Below, piece by piece: positions 38,309 through 48,002 of a DNA stretch of 64,000 nucleotides. The DNA is taken from contig OY723255.1 of assembly GCA_963210315.1 (NCBI GenBank), positions 1,054,001 to 1,118,000 on the forward strand, in the 5' to 3' direction. This DNA is from Rhynchopus euleeides. Its lineage: Eukaryota > Euglenozoa > Diplonemea > Diplonemida > Diplonemidae. The position numbers and the translations under genes were made by a program. The notes beneath the pieces were generated by a model. It searched no databases. It was not told the origin of the DNA and saw only the letters and a list, made by a program, of their open reading frames with translations. The stretch's first letter is position 1. Each line of letters starts with the position of its first letter.

Positions 38309-39448
38309 TCAGGGTGAAACGGAAGACACAGCACACACAGAGACAGAAGTGTGGCTTGTTGGTGTGAAGAACCACCTCCCGCAGAGGCTGAGTGCAACGC
38401 CAGCACCCTGAGAGGGCACCTTCCCCAGACACTCACCTGTGCTGAGGCGGTACAGTGTGGTGGTGCCAGAGATGGACATGGCAACAACATCACCTGCCTG
38501 TGACACACAGACTGAATGAGGAGCGGCGTCGAGTCGCACAGTACGCAGGCAGTTCAGAGTGGCTGTACACCACACCTTGAGTTTGTCATCCCAAGAGCAC
38601 GAAACCAAGTGCCGCTCGTCCTCCGTCAGGTCGAGACTGGTGACCCTGGCACTGTGCTCATCCAGGGTGTGTGTGTGTGTGAGGGTGTTGATGTCCCACA
38701 CACGGATGCTCTTGTCATTCGACCCGCTGAAGATCCTCGTGCGCGACACTGCAATGCTCCGAACAGGGTTGCTGTACCCTGCTGGACCCTCCAGCACTGT
38801 GGCGCTCGGTGTGCCCTTCAAGTCCCATACCCGCAGCTTGCCCAGGGAGTCACCGGACACGAAACGTCCGCAGTGTGTCCACTCTGCACAGTAGAGGAAC
38901 TTGTTGTCATGGTCCAGCATGTGCACCTGCTCCCAGGTTGATGTGAGCCACACACAAACAGTACCGCCATAACTGCACGTCGCCAACCACGTCCCACAGG
39001 CTGAGAAAGCAGTGCGCCAAATTTCCTTGTTGCCGTGTGTGAGGTCCGCCACCACAGCAGCGGTGGTGGTGCTGAACACAGTGACGTGTCCGTCAACGTA
39101 ACCCACTGCACACAGCTTCCCACACCTCGACAGTGTGATGCGGGAAATTCTGCTGCTATCGTGAAGTGAGTAGACAGCGGGGGCCTTGACTGTGGGCCAG
39201 CGTGGGACGAGCTTGACAGCACCCCCGTCCTCCAGACCCGTGTCGGCAACACGCTCTTCATCGTCCAGCTCCTCCTCACACCCTTCGATGTGTGCTGCCA
39301 CGCATGCAGCCTCACGGGATGCGTTGTTGACGGAACCCGGGAACATCTCCTCCAGCGCATCCGCCTTCAGCCCGACCACGGTCCCGCCTTCCGGAACTCC
39401 GACGACACAGCTGTCCCCGGTCTCGGTATGACGCACAGACAGTTCCAT
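38309..39448 (-). CDS. Ubiquitin-like/WD40 protein, copy 5 (tandem duplicate b)
   Basis: 379 codons. I take the ATG at 39448 (MELSVRH), matching the family, rather than the one nine codons upstream. Full ubiquitin-like domain, seven blades, VSSVSP end. It is the donor or partner of the copy at 36629-37750, and the two share gene and downstream spacer. Upstream of the ATG only a short trace of the family leader (CCAGGAAGGTTTGCGG) remains, so it marks the edge of the duplicated unit. Confidence 0.8.
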   Translation of the reverse strand: MELSVRHTETGDSCVVGVPEGGTVVGLKADALEEMFPGSVNNASREAACVAAHIEGCEEELDDEERVADTGLEDGGAVKLVPRWPTVKAPAVYSLHDSSRISRITLSRCGKLCAVGYVDGHVTVFSTTTAAVVADLTHGNKEIWRTAFSACGTWLATCSYGGTVCVWLTSTWEQVHMLDHDNKFLYCAEWTHCGRFVSGDSLGKLRVWDLKGTPSATVLEGPAGYSNPVRSIAVSRTRIFSGSNDKSIRVWDINTLTHTHTLDEHSARVTSLDLTEDERHLVSCSWDDKLKVWCTATLNCLRTVRLDAAPHSVCVSQAGDVVAMSISGTTTLYRLSTGECLGKVPSQGAGVALSLCGRWFFTPTSHTSVSVCAVSSVSP

Positions 39449-39499
39449 GTGTGGGACTTCGATGTCCCTTTGCACGACCGCAAACCTTCCTGGACAGTG

Positions 39500-39946
39500 C
39501 CGGTGCGTGCAGTGTGGGACATGCAGGTGTCAGAGAGAAGGGAGGAATCGAACTGCTAGGGGCGCCCCTTGTGGATTCGCTGTTGGCCTGCCTGCCTGCC
39601 TGCCACAGAGGGGAGAGCAGAGGGACGCCTCGGGCAGGCTCTGTGTGCGGGTGCTTGCAATCCCACAACCTGCGCGTGGTGCCCTGTTGGTACTGCCGAA
39701 ACCACCACACAACAAAATTAAACGCAACTAGCCAACCTGGCAAGATCATGTGGGGAGGGGGAAGAGGATGTGAGGCGGCAGTGCTCGGCGAGAGGGAGGG
39801 GCTGTCGAACCACAGGGCAGGGCAGAGGGTGGGGGTCATTCGAGGTGACACCCCTCACAGCCGCGCGTCATTCCCTCCCACCTGTGAGCACCCTTGCTAC
39901 CAGCAATGTTTGTGGCAATGTCTCGGGGGGGGGGGGGTAATGCACC
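39500..39946. other. Spacer without a recognised gene
   Basis: Short frames only. A run of G lies at about 39925-39937. Confidence 0.35.
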
Positions 39947-39947
39947 A

Positions 39948-40130
39948 CACGGTGGACTCCCACACGTCAGGGTGCACCTTTTTGGGATATCGGAATATCG
40001 GGGGTCCAGACCCCGCTCGCGGGGGTCGTCTGGGCACCAAAAATAGCAGGGCAGACTCCCGCTAGCGGGGGTGCATACCCCCGCTCGCGGGGGTCCAGAC
40101 CCCCGCTCCAGGGGGTGGGAGTCCACCGTG
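39948..40130. mobile_element. 183-bp MITE with CACGGTGGACTCCCAC ends
   Basis: The 16-base terminus is perfectly inverted at 40115-40130. The interior is a series of short hairpins built on GACCCCCGCTCGCGGGGGTC-like units. Target duplication uncertain (at most CA). Confidence 0.6.
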
Positions 40131-40453
40131 CAAGAAATACGCTGTTTGCTAGCACCGTCCCGCAAGACCCCCACCGAGTGTCTTTTGGCACATTAATGGC
40201 CTGGCAGACTGCGCCAAAAGAAAAAGTGTAATAAAGCTGTTTCCGATAACCCTGCTCCCCTTCTGCGTGTCAAGGTATCTCGTGTTCACATGTCACCCCC
40301 CGCCCCCCCCGTACCCCCACCCCCACCCCCACCCCGTATCAACAGCAGACTGGCAGGCTTCAATGTGCCGGGAAGTCCCAAAACACGCCAAATGCGGGAG
40401 AAGAAGAAGAAGAAGAAGAATGAACTACAGCTCCGCGACAAAACACCCTCCGC
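40131..40453. other. Spacer with simple repeats
   Basis: A C-rich run (40294-40330) and a (GAA)n run (about 40401-40420). Bases around 40268-40283 (TATCTCGTGTTCACATGT) also occur inverted at about 10293-10312. Confidence 0.4.
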
Positions 40454-42340
40454 TCACCTGCGCCGGCGCCGCCGTTTCCTTGGCATGGGAGGGAAGGGTG
40501 TGCCCTCCAACAGCGGCTGCCAATAGAAGCCGTGCGTCAGCACACCCCCCATTGCATACTCCAGAAACATGTCGGCGCTGTCAACCAGGCGCTGGTCCGC
40601 TTTCCGGAGGGAATGCCAGCAGGTGGCAAACTCCAACGCAGGCTCTGCTGCTAGGGGGAACTTCTTTGTCACGGTGCGGAACCTGCGGCGCATGTCATCC
40701 GCTGCCGCTGCGCGCAGCGCAACCGCAGCGCCACCGGAAGGGCCACCCCTCCCCCCACGCCGCACCGCGGTGAAGTTACACGCGGCGCCCGGCGCAGCAC
40801 ACAGCACCTCACCGACCGCATCGAGGGAGGACTGCAACCCCTCGGGACCTTCACCGACCCTCCCTGTCAGGAAAACCGTCCGCCTCTCACGCCCTCCCCC
40901 GGCAAGCGCTGACCCAGCAGCCTCGCCACGCCTGCCCTGCCCTGCCTGCAGGTCTAAGACATAGTGGAGATATCCACGCTCCTCGGAGTCGCAGTGTGCG
41001 GCGTAGGCGGAGGGTGCGGCAGGCGGGGATGCCGCATTGCTGTCGCCGATGCAGAAGGGGCGTGACGTGCCCCTGCGGTGCGGTGTGAATACGGTGAGCC
41101 CGCGGGACAGCAGGGCGGACAGCAGCTCCGCACTGTAGAGGCGGGAGCCGAGGGCCACGTCGCAGCAGGGGTGGGTGATGTTGCCGCTGCTGCTGTGTGT
41201 CGGCTGGGGCAGCAGCGGGGCCAACCCACCCCCCGCAAGGCACTGCGGGGCAGCAGCCGCCGCCCCGGTGCTGCGCCCACCCGGGAAATGTTTAAATCCG
41301 TACCGCGTCCGCACGGAGGTGGGGGTGGTGGCGGTGGCGGTGGGGGTGGGGGTGGGAGAAGCGGGGGCGGCGCACCCCGCCCCGGTGCAGCCGCTGCCCA
41401 CAGGGCAGATGTCCTCCGAAAAGTCCGGGAGCTGTGCCGGCTCTCCGAACCAGAAAGGGTAAGTGAATTCGAAGAACCAGCTGTCGCTGTCGCGGCTGCC
41501 CAGCATGAACGGGTGGAGCCGCCGCAGCAGGCTCTGGGGTGTGGGGGACGCGAGGAGCGCTGCGGGCAACGCAAACTGCGCGCAGCAGTAGTGCCGGATG
41601 CTGGGTGACTCTATCCGCCGGATGTCACCGGCAACCGAATTCCACAGCGCCACGGCAGGGGGCGTGAAGCGCTCCCACTCGCGGTTGAAGTGGGACGAGT
41701 CGACAGACACATAACGGTTCTGCTGCACAGCGCAGGCCGCTGCATCCATGACACTCCCAATAAGATCCCCCCGCTGGTGCACAAGCTCACGCTGGGCACC
41801 CTTCCGCGGGTGGAGATGCCCGTGGAGAAAGACGACGGCACGCCCGGCAGGCTTCCCCACATCCCGGTCTGCCATGTAATGCAGGTACCCCCAGTTTTCC
41901 TTGCAGTTCCGCCCCGACGCGCCGGTGTTGTTGCAAGGCAAGGTGGGCTGCCACACGGTGAACCCGCGCCGCACGAAGGTTTCTACGCAGTCCACCCCGC
42001 GGGCCCCCCCGATCACGACGGTAATGTCTGCAGGCGACAGGGGGCGGGGCTCGGCTGTGGGGGTGGCGGGTGTGCAGGGGGCTTTGCCGCAGCTGCGGGG
42101 TGGCCTGCCGCCGCAAGCCTCACAGAAGGTCCACATCCCGACGGAGTTGCTTCCGACGGTGAAGGCGTCGGGCAGGGCAAGGGTGCCAGCGGGTGCAGAA
42201 GGCCCTTCTGGCAGGGCGGTGCTGCTGCTGATGCCGCTGCTGGCTGTGCCGCGTGCTGGAAACAGCTCGAAGTAGGAGACAGGCGCAACGCCTAGGAGTG
42301 CCACAAACAGGCAGGGCAGGACCTGCGCGCGTGGGGACAT
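40454..42340 (-). CDS. Secreted protein with two DUF3431-like domains
   Basis: 628 codons from ATG at 42340, the first Met before a hydrophobic signal (VLPCLFVALLGVAPVSYF). Residues about 110-330 resemble DUF3431: an NCKENWGYLHYMADRD helix followed by VVFLHGHLHPRKG. About 385-600 repeat the plan in weaker form (ERGYLHYVLDLQ, then RRTVFLTGRVG). The first copy keeps the His-Gly-His; the second has Thr-Gly-Arg. Many Cys suit a secreted or lumenal protein. DUF3431 proteins are linked to glycosyltransferase-like families, but activity is unproven. The C-terminus is six Arg. A linker at about 340-350 is (Pro-Thr)n from simple repeats. No introns. It is the only host gene here outside the WD40 family. 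Confidence 0.65.
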   Translation of the reverse strand: MSPRAQVLPCLFVALLGVAPVSYFELFPARGTASSGISSSTALPEGPSAPAGTLALPDAFTVGSNSVGMWTFCEACGGRPPRSCGKAPCTPATPTAEPRPLSPADITVVIGGARGVDCVETFVRRGFTVWQPTLPCNNTGASGRNCKENWGYLHYMADRDVGKPAGRAVVFLHGHLHPRKGAQRELVHQRGDLIGSVMDAAACAVQQNRYVSVDSSHFNREWERFTPPAVALWNSVAGDIRRIESPSIRHYCCAQFALPAALLASPTPQSLLRRLHPFMLGSRDSDSWFFEFTYPFWFGEPAQLPDFSEDICPVGSGCTGAGCAAPASPTPTPTATATTPTSVRTRYGFKHFPGGRSTGAAAAAPQCLAGGGLAPLLPQPTHSSSGNITHPCCDVALGSRLYSAELLSALLSRGLTVFTPHRRGTSRPFCIGDSNAASPPAAPSAYAAHCDSEERGYLHYVLDLQAGQGRRGEAAGSALAGGGRERRTVFLTGRVGEGPEGLQSSLDAVGEVLCAAPGAACNFTAVRRGGRGGPSGGAAVALRAAAADDMRRRFRTVTKKFPLAAEPALEFATCWHSLRKADQRLVDSADMFLEYAMGGVLTHGFYWQPLLEGTPFPPMPRKRRRRRR

Positions 42341-42386
42341 CTTAGAGAGGTCGATATGCTCGGGGGTGGCAGAGCACTGTCGGCCA

Positions 42387-42415
42387 TATAGGGGAGGGGG
42401 TGGGGCTGTCTAATG
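42387..42415 (-). promoter_or_regulatory. C-rich motif upstream of the DUF3431-like gene
   Basis: On the minus strand TTAGACAGCCCCACCCCCTC followed by CCCTATATGG lies about 50-75 bases before the ATG. The AGACAGCCCCA...CCCCCTCCCCT core is the one found upstream of the WD40 genes, here in an unrelated gene, which favours a real signal. The TATAT may be chance. Confidence 0.4.
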
Positions 42416-42429
42416 GCGGTGGCAACTCT

Positions 42430-43020
42430 CGGTGGTTTTGTTTGTGCGCCTGGGCGTGTATCGCGATACCAACAGTCTTTTTTACCGTGACCGGGGCGGG
42501 GCGAGTTAGAGAATAGAAACACTATGGACACATGTCACTGAACACGGGGGAATGGGGAGGGGAGAGGTTGTGGTGAAACGCACACACCTCGACCTGTGAT
42601 GAGGTGAGATGTGGCTCTGCAATTACGGCACTACGCGTGCCGTAAACTCAAACCGGACCTGCTTTCTCCGTGTTCCATTTCCTCCTTCATTGCATGAGGC
42701 TACAGGCCTGTCGCTAACTTTTCGATTTTGCAGATTTGGTGGGTTGACGCTCCTGTTTTGGGGGGGGATCAGGGGGGAAAACACTAGGGGTCAATTTTTC
42801 TCGCGCGCGCTCGTGTTGTTCCCAAATTTTCCCATCGGTGGACCACTAGGTGGGCACGGTGTGAGGCGCTGGGTTCCTTCCGTGGTTCCTCTCCCGCTCG
42901 CGCCGTCGGGTGCCGGAGGAAACCAAAAAAATGGCTTTCGGGACCATGATTTCGACGCTGCCCCCTGATATGCCACGGCCGTCAAAGCGCAAGGACTTGG
43001 TTACTAGACGGGCACGCGAG
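42430..43020. other. Spacer without a recognised gene
   Basis: Short frames only. A fragment GGTTTTGTTTGTGCGCC at about 42431 resembles the VIPER-like terminal repeat core. Confidence 0.3.
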
Positions 43021-43027
43021 ATGGGGG

Positions 43028-43083
43028 GTCTGGGGGGCAGAGCCCCCCAGCCGCCGGAGGCCACGGTAGTGAACATCTGTTCA
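43028..43083 (+). repeat. Dispersed hairpin repeat (GGGGGGC-GAGCCCCCC family), copy a
   Basis: GGGGGGCAGAGCCCCCCAGC, then CGCCGGAGGCCACGGTAGTG and AACATCTGTT. Other full or partial copies: 16270-16299, 43155-43195, 51280-51330 (opposite strand), 57488-57543, 57649-57703. Confidence 0.7.
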
Positions 43084-43194
43084 TTGTGGGCGTACAGATT
43101 CTGTGTGAGTTGGCTGCGCCCCCTGAGGCGACTGGGAGAGGCGCGTCGGTTCCCGGCAGCCGCCGGAGGCCACGGTAGTGAGCATCTGTTCCTG

Positions 43195-43480
43195 CAAAAC
43201 CATACTCTCTTCGACGTCGACCCAGTGAAAGTGGGTTGACGCTTGGTCGACGCTTGGTGAGCGTCGACCCAGTGTAACCGGGTCAACGCTAGGTTAGCGT
43301 CGACCCAGTGCAATAAATGGGTTGACGCTTGGTCCAGGCTTGAATGGCAACCCAGTTCCACTGGGTCGACGCTCCAAGCCTCGACCAAGCGTCAACCCAG
43401 TCCACTGGGTCGACGCTGGGTCGACGCTTTTTTATGGGGGGGGAAACCTCAAATCACTGGGTCGACGGTCGACGCTTAGC
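43195..43480. repeat. Cluster of AGCGTCGACCCAGTG repeats in both orientations
   Basis: At least ten copies of a 12-15-bp GTCGACCCAGTG / CACTGGGTCGAC unit. Some are degenerate (GTTGAC, GTCAAC), and they form several hairpins. No coding frame. It could be a protein-binding array, or the subterminal region of an element whose other end is not visible. Confidence 0.65.
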
Positions 43481-43499
43481 GACATGCCTGATGAGGCTA

Positions 43500-44590
43500 C
43501 ACAAAAAATGGGGGGGGGGGGGGAAGAAGGGGGGGGGGCGGGGGTGCGGACCAACCCGTGATTCCTTCCTCCTTACGTGTCGCTCCCACCGCCCAATAGC
43601 CTGCTGACTTGATGTGGGTGTGGAGTACGTCGCAAACACGAGATAACGAGACACGCAGAATAGAAGCCGGGCATCTCGTGTCTCTGCTTACTGTCGGGGT
43701 CGACGTGCTAAAGGGGGGCTTCGATCAAAACAGTAGGAGGCTGCAGGAGACTGAAAACAGGTGAGCTGCCTCAGAACACTTTTGGCTGCAGAGTGGCACG
43801 GCTTGGCGCACACAGTGGCACAAAGGACGCTTGGAATGGGGAGTAGGACTTTCGCTTCCTTGCTGACACCGTGCGTTGTAGCGAAGAGGTGGCAGAAGAG
43901 GCTGGTTCCAGGGGTGAGGGGTTAGGTGTTGTTGCGGCGGGTGCAAACACTATCGAGGTCCGCAGCTGCATCATGGCATGATGGCAAACCAAGAAACTGT
44001 CGAAACCTGTTTTGTTGGATCGCAGACCCCACCCTTTGCACGCCACTCCTCAACCTGAAGCGGTGTGACTGTGGCCCCAAGATCCGGGTCAAGGCTCAGA
44101 AGGATTTTTTTTTTTTCATGTCGCTCCTGTTGGTCACTTCGCTGCTTTGAGTCAGCCACGTGGCGGAAGCCGGACCGCAGGGAGGGGCGTTGCGCCCGTT
44201 GACGCCTCTCGCTCCTCATGTGCCTTGAGTAGCTGCCAGGTGGGTCTGCTTTGAGGCGGGGAATCGCGTCAGGCCAAACAGCCACTGCGAGGACGTCTCC
44301 CCTAAAAGAAAAGAAAGAATGTGGGAAGGGGACGGGGGTGGGATGGGTGGGCAGCGCAAGCCGGAAGGAGCGCCTCCCATGAGGATTCTCCGGTGAGTGA
44401 CTCCGGCGTCGCAACACAAGTGTGGGGCAGTTGTTCTGTGCCATAGCCGGGCAAACAACGGCAACTCCCGCAGGCTTTGTTGTGGACGTTGTCTTGGCTT
44501 CCCAAAAGCGCTGCTCAAAGTCTAGGCTCGGAGATACGCAGAGAGCAGGCCTGGTGTGGTAGTGAACAGCAAACCCATAAGGGAGGGAAG
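43500..44590. other. Spacer without a recognised gene
   Basis: A long G-rich tract at 43509-43545. The segment 43735-43780 (GAGGCTGCAGGAGACTGAAAACAGGTGAGC) is an inverted copy of 7015-7042. Open frames on both strands show no domain. Confidence 0.35.
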
Positions 44591-44610
44591 AGGGATCAGG
44601 GACGCAGCAC

Positions 44611-45743
44611 TCAGGGTGAAACGGAAGACACAGCACACACAGAGACTGAAATTTTATGGTTTGTAGGTATGAAGAACCACCTCCCGCAGGGGCTCAGTGC
44701 AACACCAGAAGCCAGCGAGGCTACTTCCCCCAGACGTTCACCTGTGCTGAGGCGGTACAGCTTGGTTGAGAACAGAGACCATGCTGCAATAACATCACCT
44801 GGCTGTGACACAACAAGTGAGAAAGGGCGGCCATCCAGTTGCACAGCACGCAGGCAGCTGAGGGTGGCTGTGCACCACACCTTGAGTGCGGCATCCCAAG
44901 AGCACGACACCAGGTGCTGTTCGTCCTGAGTCAGGGCGAGACCGGTCACCTTACCAGTGTGTTTTTACAGGGTGTGTATGAATGTGAGGGTGCTGATGCC
45001 CCACACACGGATGGTGTAGTCCTCTGACCCGCTGAAGATGCTCGTGCCCGACACAGCAAGGTGAAGAACATTCTGGCGATGACGCACCAGCACTGTGGCG
45101 CTCGGTGTGCCCTTCAAGTACCACACACGCAGTTTGCCTTCGTGGTCTCCGGACACCAGACGTCCGCAGTGTGTCCACGCTGCACTGTTCACGTTGTTGT
45201 TGTCATGTTCCAGCAGGTGCACCTGCTCCCAGGTTGACGTCAGCCACACGCAGATGGTGCAATCAGATGAGCACGTTGCCAACCACTTCCCACGGACAGA
45301 AAACGCAGCGCGGCAAATTTTGTGGCTACCGTGGGTCAAGTCTGCCACCACATCAGCGGTGATGGTATCAAACACAGTGGTGTGCCCGTTGCGGCAACCC
45401 ACAGCACACAGCTTCCCACACCTCGACAGTGTGACGCTCTGTATGCTCTCCCCATGCGCACTGTTGTAGAAAGCGGGGGCCTTGACTGTGGGCCAGCGTG
45501 GGACGAGCTTGACAGCACCCCCGTCCTCCAGACCCGTGTCGGCAACGCGCTCTTCATCGTCCAGCTCCTCCTCACACCCTTCGATGTGTGCTGCCACGCA
45601 TGCAGCCTCACGGGATGCGTTGTTGATGGAACCCGGGAACATCTCCTCCAGCGCATCCGCCTTCAGCCCGACCACGGTCCCGCCTTCCGGAACTCCGACG
45701 ACACAGCTGTCACCGGTCCGGCATGACGGACAGACACTTCCAT
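44611..45743 (-). pseudogene. WD40 pseudogene, copy 6
   Basis: All seven blades and the ubiquitin-like domain are recognisable. Two lesions are visible. One base is missing just after the family ATG (45743), near 45715, so the start is out of frame. In the Thr-His run at about 44967 the GAT of LDEH is replaced by TAA, giving TFIHTL-stop. The (CA)n stretch is also interrupted (ACATTCATACACACC), so it is no longer a clean microsatellite. It ends VSSVSP at 44611. Confidence 0.75.
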
Positions 45744-45837
45744 CTTGTTGATAGTGTTCTCTCCTGGGGAGTGTGGTGGTGTGGGGTGGTTGGGGAGGAG
45801 GGGTGTCGTGGTGGGGATGCCAGAGGATGGGGCTTGG

Positions 45838-45940
45838 GAGGGAGGGGAGGGGGTGTGGAGCAGTCTGCAGAGAGGGCACTGCTGTCAATCCACTTGCCTT
45901 CTTCTCATATCAGATGCAACCGCACACAGCTGCCTCTGCA
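45838..45940 (-). promoter_or_regulatory. Recurrent intergenic block
   Basis: The C-rich motif (TGCAGACTGCTCCACACCCC on the minus strand) is present with changes. The hairpin is lost. It lies about 100 bases upstream of the pseudogene start at 45743. Confidence 0.35.
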
Positions 45941-46030
45941 CAGTGCTCCGGTCAGAGAGAGTTGCATTGCAAGGCAAGAAATCAAAACGGTGCAATAGAA
46001 ACGGCAAACGCGGGGTGCTGAGGACTGCAC

Positions 46031-47158
46031 TCAGGGTGAAACAGAAGACACGGCACACACAGACACACAAATGAGGTTTGTTGATGTGAAGACCCACCTC
46101 CCGCAGAGGCTGATTGCAACACCACAACCAGGTGAGACAATCCTCCCGAGACACTCACCTGTGCTGAGGCGGTAAAGTATGGTGGCGTAACCGAGGCTCG
46201 CGGTCACAACATCACCTGGCTGTGACACAGCAAGTGAGTGGGGATAGGAGTTGAGTTGCACAGTACGCAGGCAGCTGAGGGTGGTTGTGCACCACACCTT
46301 GAGTGACTTGTCGTCAGAGCACGACACCAGGTGCTGCTCGTCCTGAGTCAGAGCGATGCTGATCACCGGAGCAGTGTGCTCATCCAGGGTGTGTGTGTGT
46401 GTGAGGGTGTTGATGTCCCACACACGGATGGTCTTGTCATCTGACCCGCTGAAGATCTTCGTGCCCGACACAGCAAGGCCGTGAATTGCATCGTGGTGAC
46501 CCTCCAGCACTGTGGCGCTCGGTGTGTCCTTCAAGTCCCACACACGCAGTTTGCCTTCGGTATCTCCAGTCACCAGACGTCCGCAGTGTGTCCACACTGC
46601 TCGGTAAACTGAGTTGTCATGTCCCAGAATGTGAACCTGCTCCCAGGTTGCTGTCAGCCACACGCAGATGGTGCTGTCATCAGAGCACGTCGCCAACCAC
46701 GTCCCACAGACTGAGAACGCAGGACAATCCGTATTGTAGTCGCCGTGTGTTAAGTCCGCCACAACGTCAGCGGTGCTGGTGTCGAACACAGTGACGTGTC
46801 CGTTGCAGTAGCCCACAGCACACAGCGTCCCACACCTCGACAGTGTGATGCTCTTTACCCTCTCCCTATGCGCACTGTTGTAGACAGCGGGAGCCTTGAC
46901 TGTGGGCCAGCGTGGGACGAGCTTGACAGCACCCCCGTCCTCCAGACCCGTGTCGGCAACGCGCTCTTCATCGTCCAGTTCCTTCTCACACCCTTCGATG
47001 TGTGCTGCCACGCATGCAGCCTCACGGGATGCGTTGTTGATGGAACCCGGGAACATCTCCTCCAGCGCATCCGCCTTCAGCCCGACCACGGTCCCGCCTT
47101 CCGGAACTCCGACGACACAGCTGTCTCCGCTCCCGGTGTGACAGACTGACACTTCCAT
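46031..47158 (-). CDS. Ubiquitin-like/WD40 protein, copy 7 (intact)
   Basis: 375 codons from ATG at 47158 (MEVSVCH); the upstream frame to 47317 lies in the conserved leader and is excluded. Ubiquitin-like domain, seven blades, full THTHTLDEH run, VSSVSP end. The (CA)n run here is (TG)7 on the plus strand at about 46390-46403, a clean example of the unoccupied retrotransposon target. The conserved leader (47163-47217) is present. Confidence 0.8.
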   Translation of the reverse strand: MEVSVCHTGSGDSCVVGVPEGGTVVGLKADALEEMFPGSINNASREAACVAAHIEGCEKELDDEERVADTGLEDGGAVKLVPRWPTVKAPAVYNSAHRERVKSITLSRCGTLCAVGYCNGHVTVFDTSTADVVADLTHGDYNTDCPAFSVCGTWLATCSDDSTICVWLTATWEQVHILGHDNSVYRAVWTHCGRLVTGDTEGKLRVWDLKDTPSATVLEGHHDAIHGLAVSGTKIFSGSDDKTIRVWDINTLTHTHTLDEHTAPVISIALTQDEQHLVSCSDDKSLKVWCTTTLSCLRTVQLNSYPHSLAVSQPGDVVTASLGYATILYRLSTGECLGRIVSPGCGVAISLCGRWVFTSTNLICVSVCAVSSVSP

Positions 47159-47461
47159 GTTTCTGGTTCTGCTTCCCCTTACACGGGGAAACAAACTGCA
47201 AAGCCTTTCTGGAGTGTGGTGGTGTGCGGTGTGGGATGGTGTGGTTGGGATCAACTGACAGCTTGCCTCAAAGTTGTACTCCCGGAAGTCACCCCAGTGC
47301 GGGAGACAGCATGCCATGCCTCACTGGCACTGCCCTTCAGGGCTACCCACCATCCCCACAACACCTCCCGCTGCTGCGAGACGTGGAGCCCTCCATGTCT
47401 CAGCAGGGTGTGGTGTGGCATACCGGCACTGTGGTGTGTCTGCTGGAGAGGGGGGCTTCGT

Positions 47462-47569
47462 GAGGGAGGGGAGGGGGTGTGGGGCTGTCTGCAGAGAGAG
47501 CACTGCGTCAATCATTTGACTTCTTCTCATCTTAGATGCAACCGCACAGCTGCCTCAAAACAGAGGCAA
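47462..47569 (-). promoter_or_regulatory. Recurrent intergenic block
   Basis: CTCTCTCTGCAGACAGCCCC, the C-rich run, and the hairpin at 47550-47569 (end pair lost). It is about 300-400 bases upstream of the ATG at 47158. Confidence 0.4.
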
Positions 47570-47631
47570 GCAAGCCAGAGGTGCAAAAAAGCCAAAAACA
47601 AAGGAGAGAACAGGGATCAGAGACACTGCAC

Positions 47632-48002
47632 TCAGGGTGAACAGGAAGACACAGCACACACAGAGACAGAAGTGCCGTTCGCTGCGGGTGTGAAGACCCA
47701 CCTCCCGCAGGGGCTCAGTGCAACACCGCTACCCTCTGCGTCGACCTTCCCCAGACGCTCACCTGTGCTGAGGCGGTACAGTGCGGGGGTGCGACTGGTC
47801 TCCGCCACAATAACATCACCTGGCTGTGACACAGCAACTGAGTAAAAGCACTCCAATCGCACAGTACGCAGGCAGCTGAGGGTGGCTGTGCACCACACCT
47901 TGAGCGAGCTGTCGAAAGAGCACGACACCAGTTGCTGCTCGTCCTGAGTCAGGGCCATACCGCTCACCGAAGCAGTGTGCTCATCCAGGGTGTGTGTGTG
48001 TG
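47632..48002 (-). pseudogene. 3' half of a WD40 gene adjoining a second retrotransposon insertion
   Basis: It starts at the (CA)n stretch with LDEHTASVSGMAL, followed by blades 5-7 and the VSSCSP end at 47632. The truncated retrotransposon lies immediately upstream at the same codon position as in the gene split at 26.7/35.3 kb. No 5' half was found beyond the insertion. Confidence 0.75.

Noticed and set aside
40401..40420. (GAA)n as part of a gene
   Set aside because: It lies in spacer past the stop of the DUF3431-like gene and is a simple repeat.
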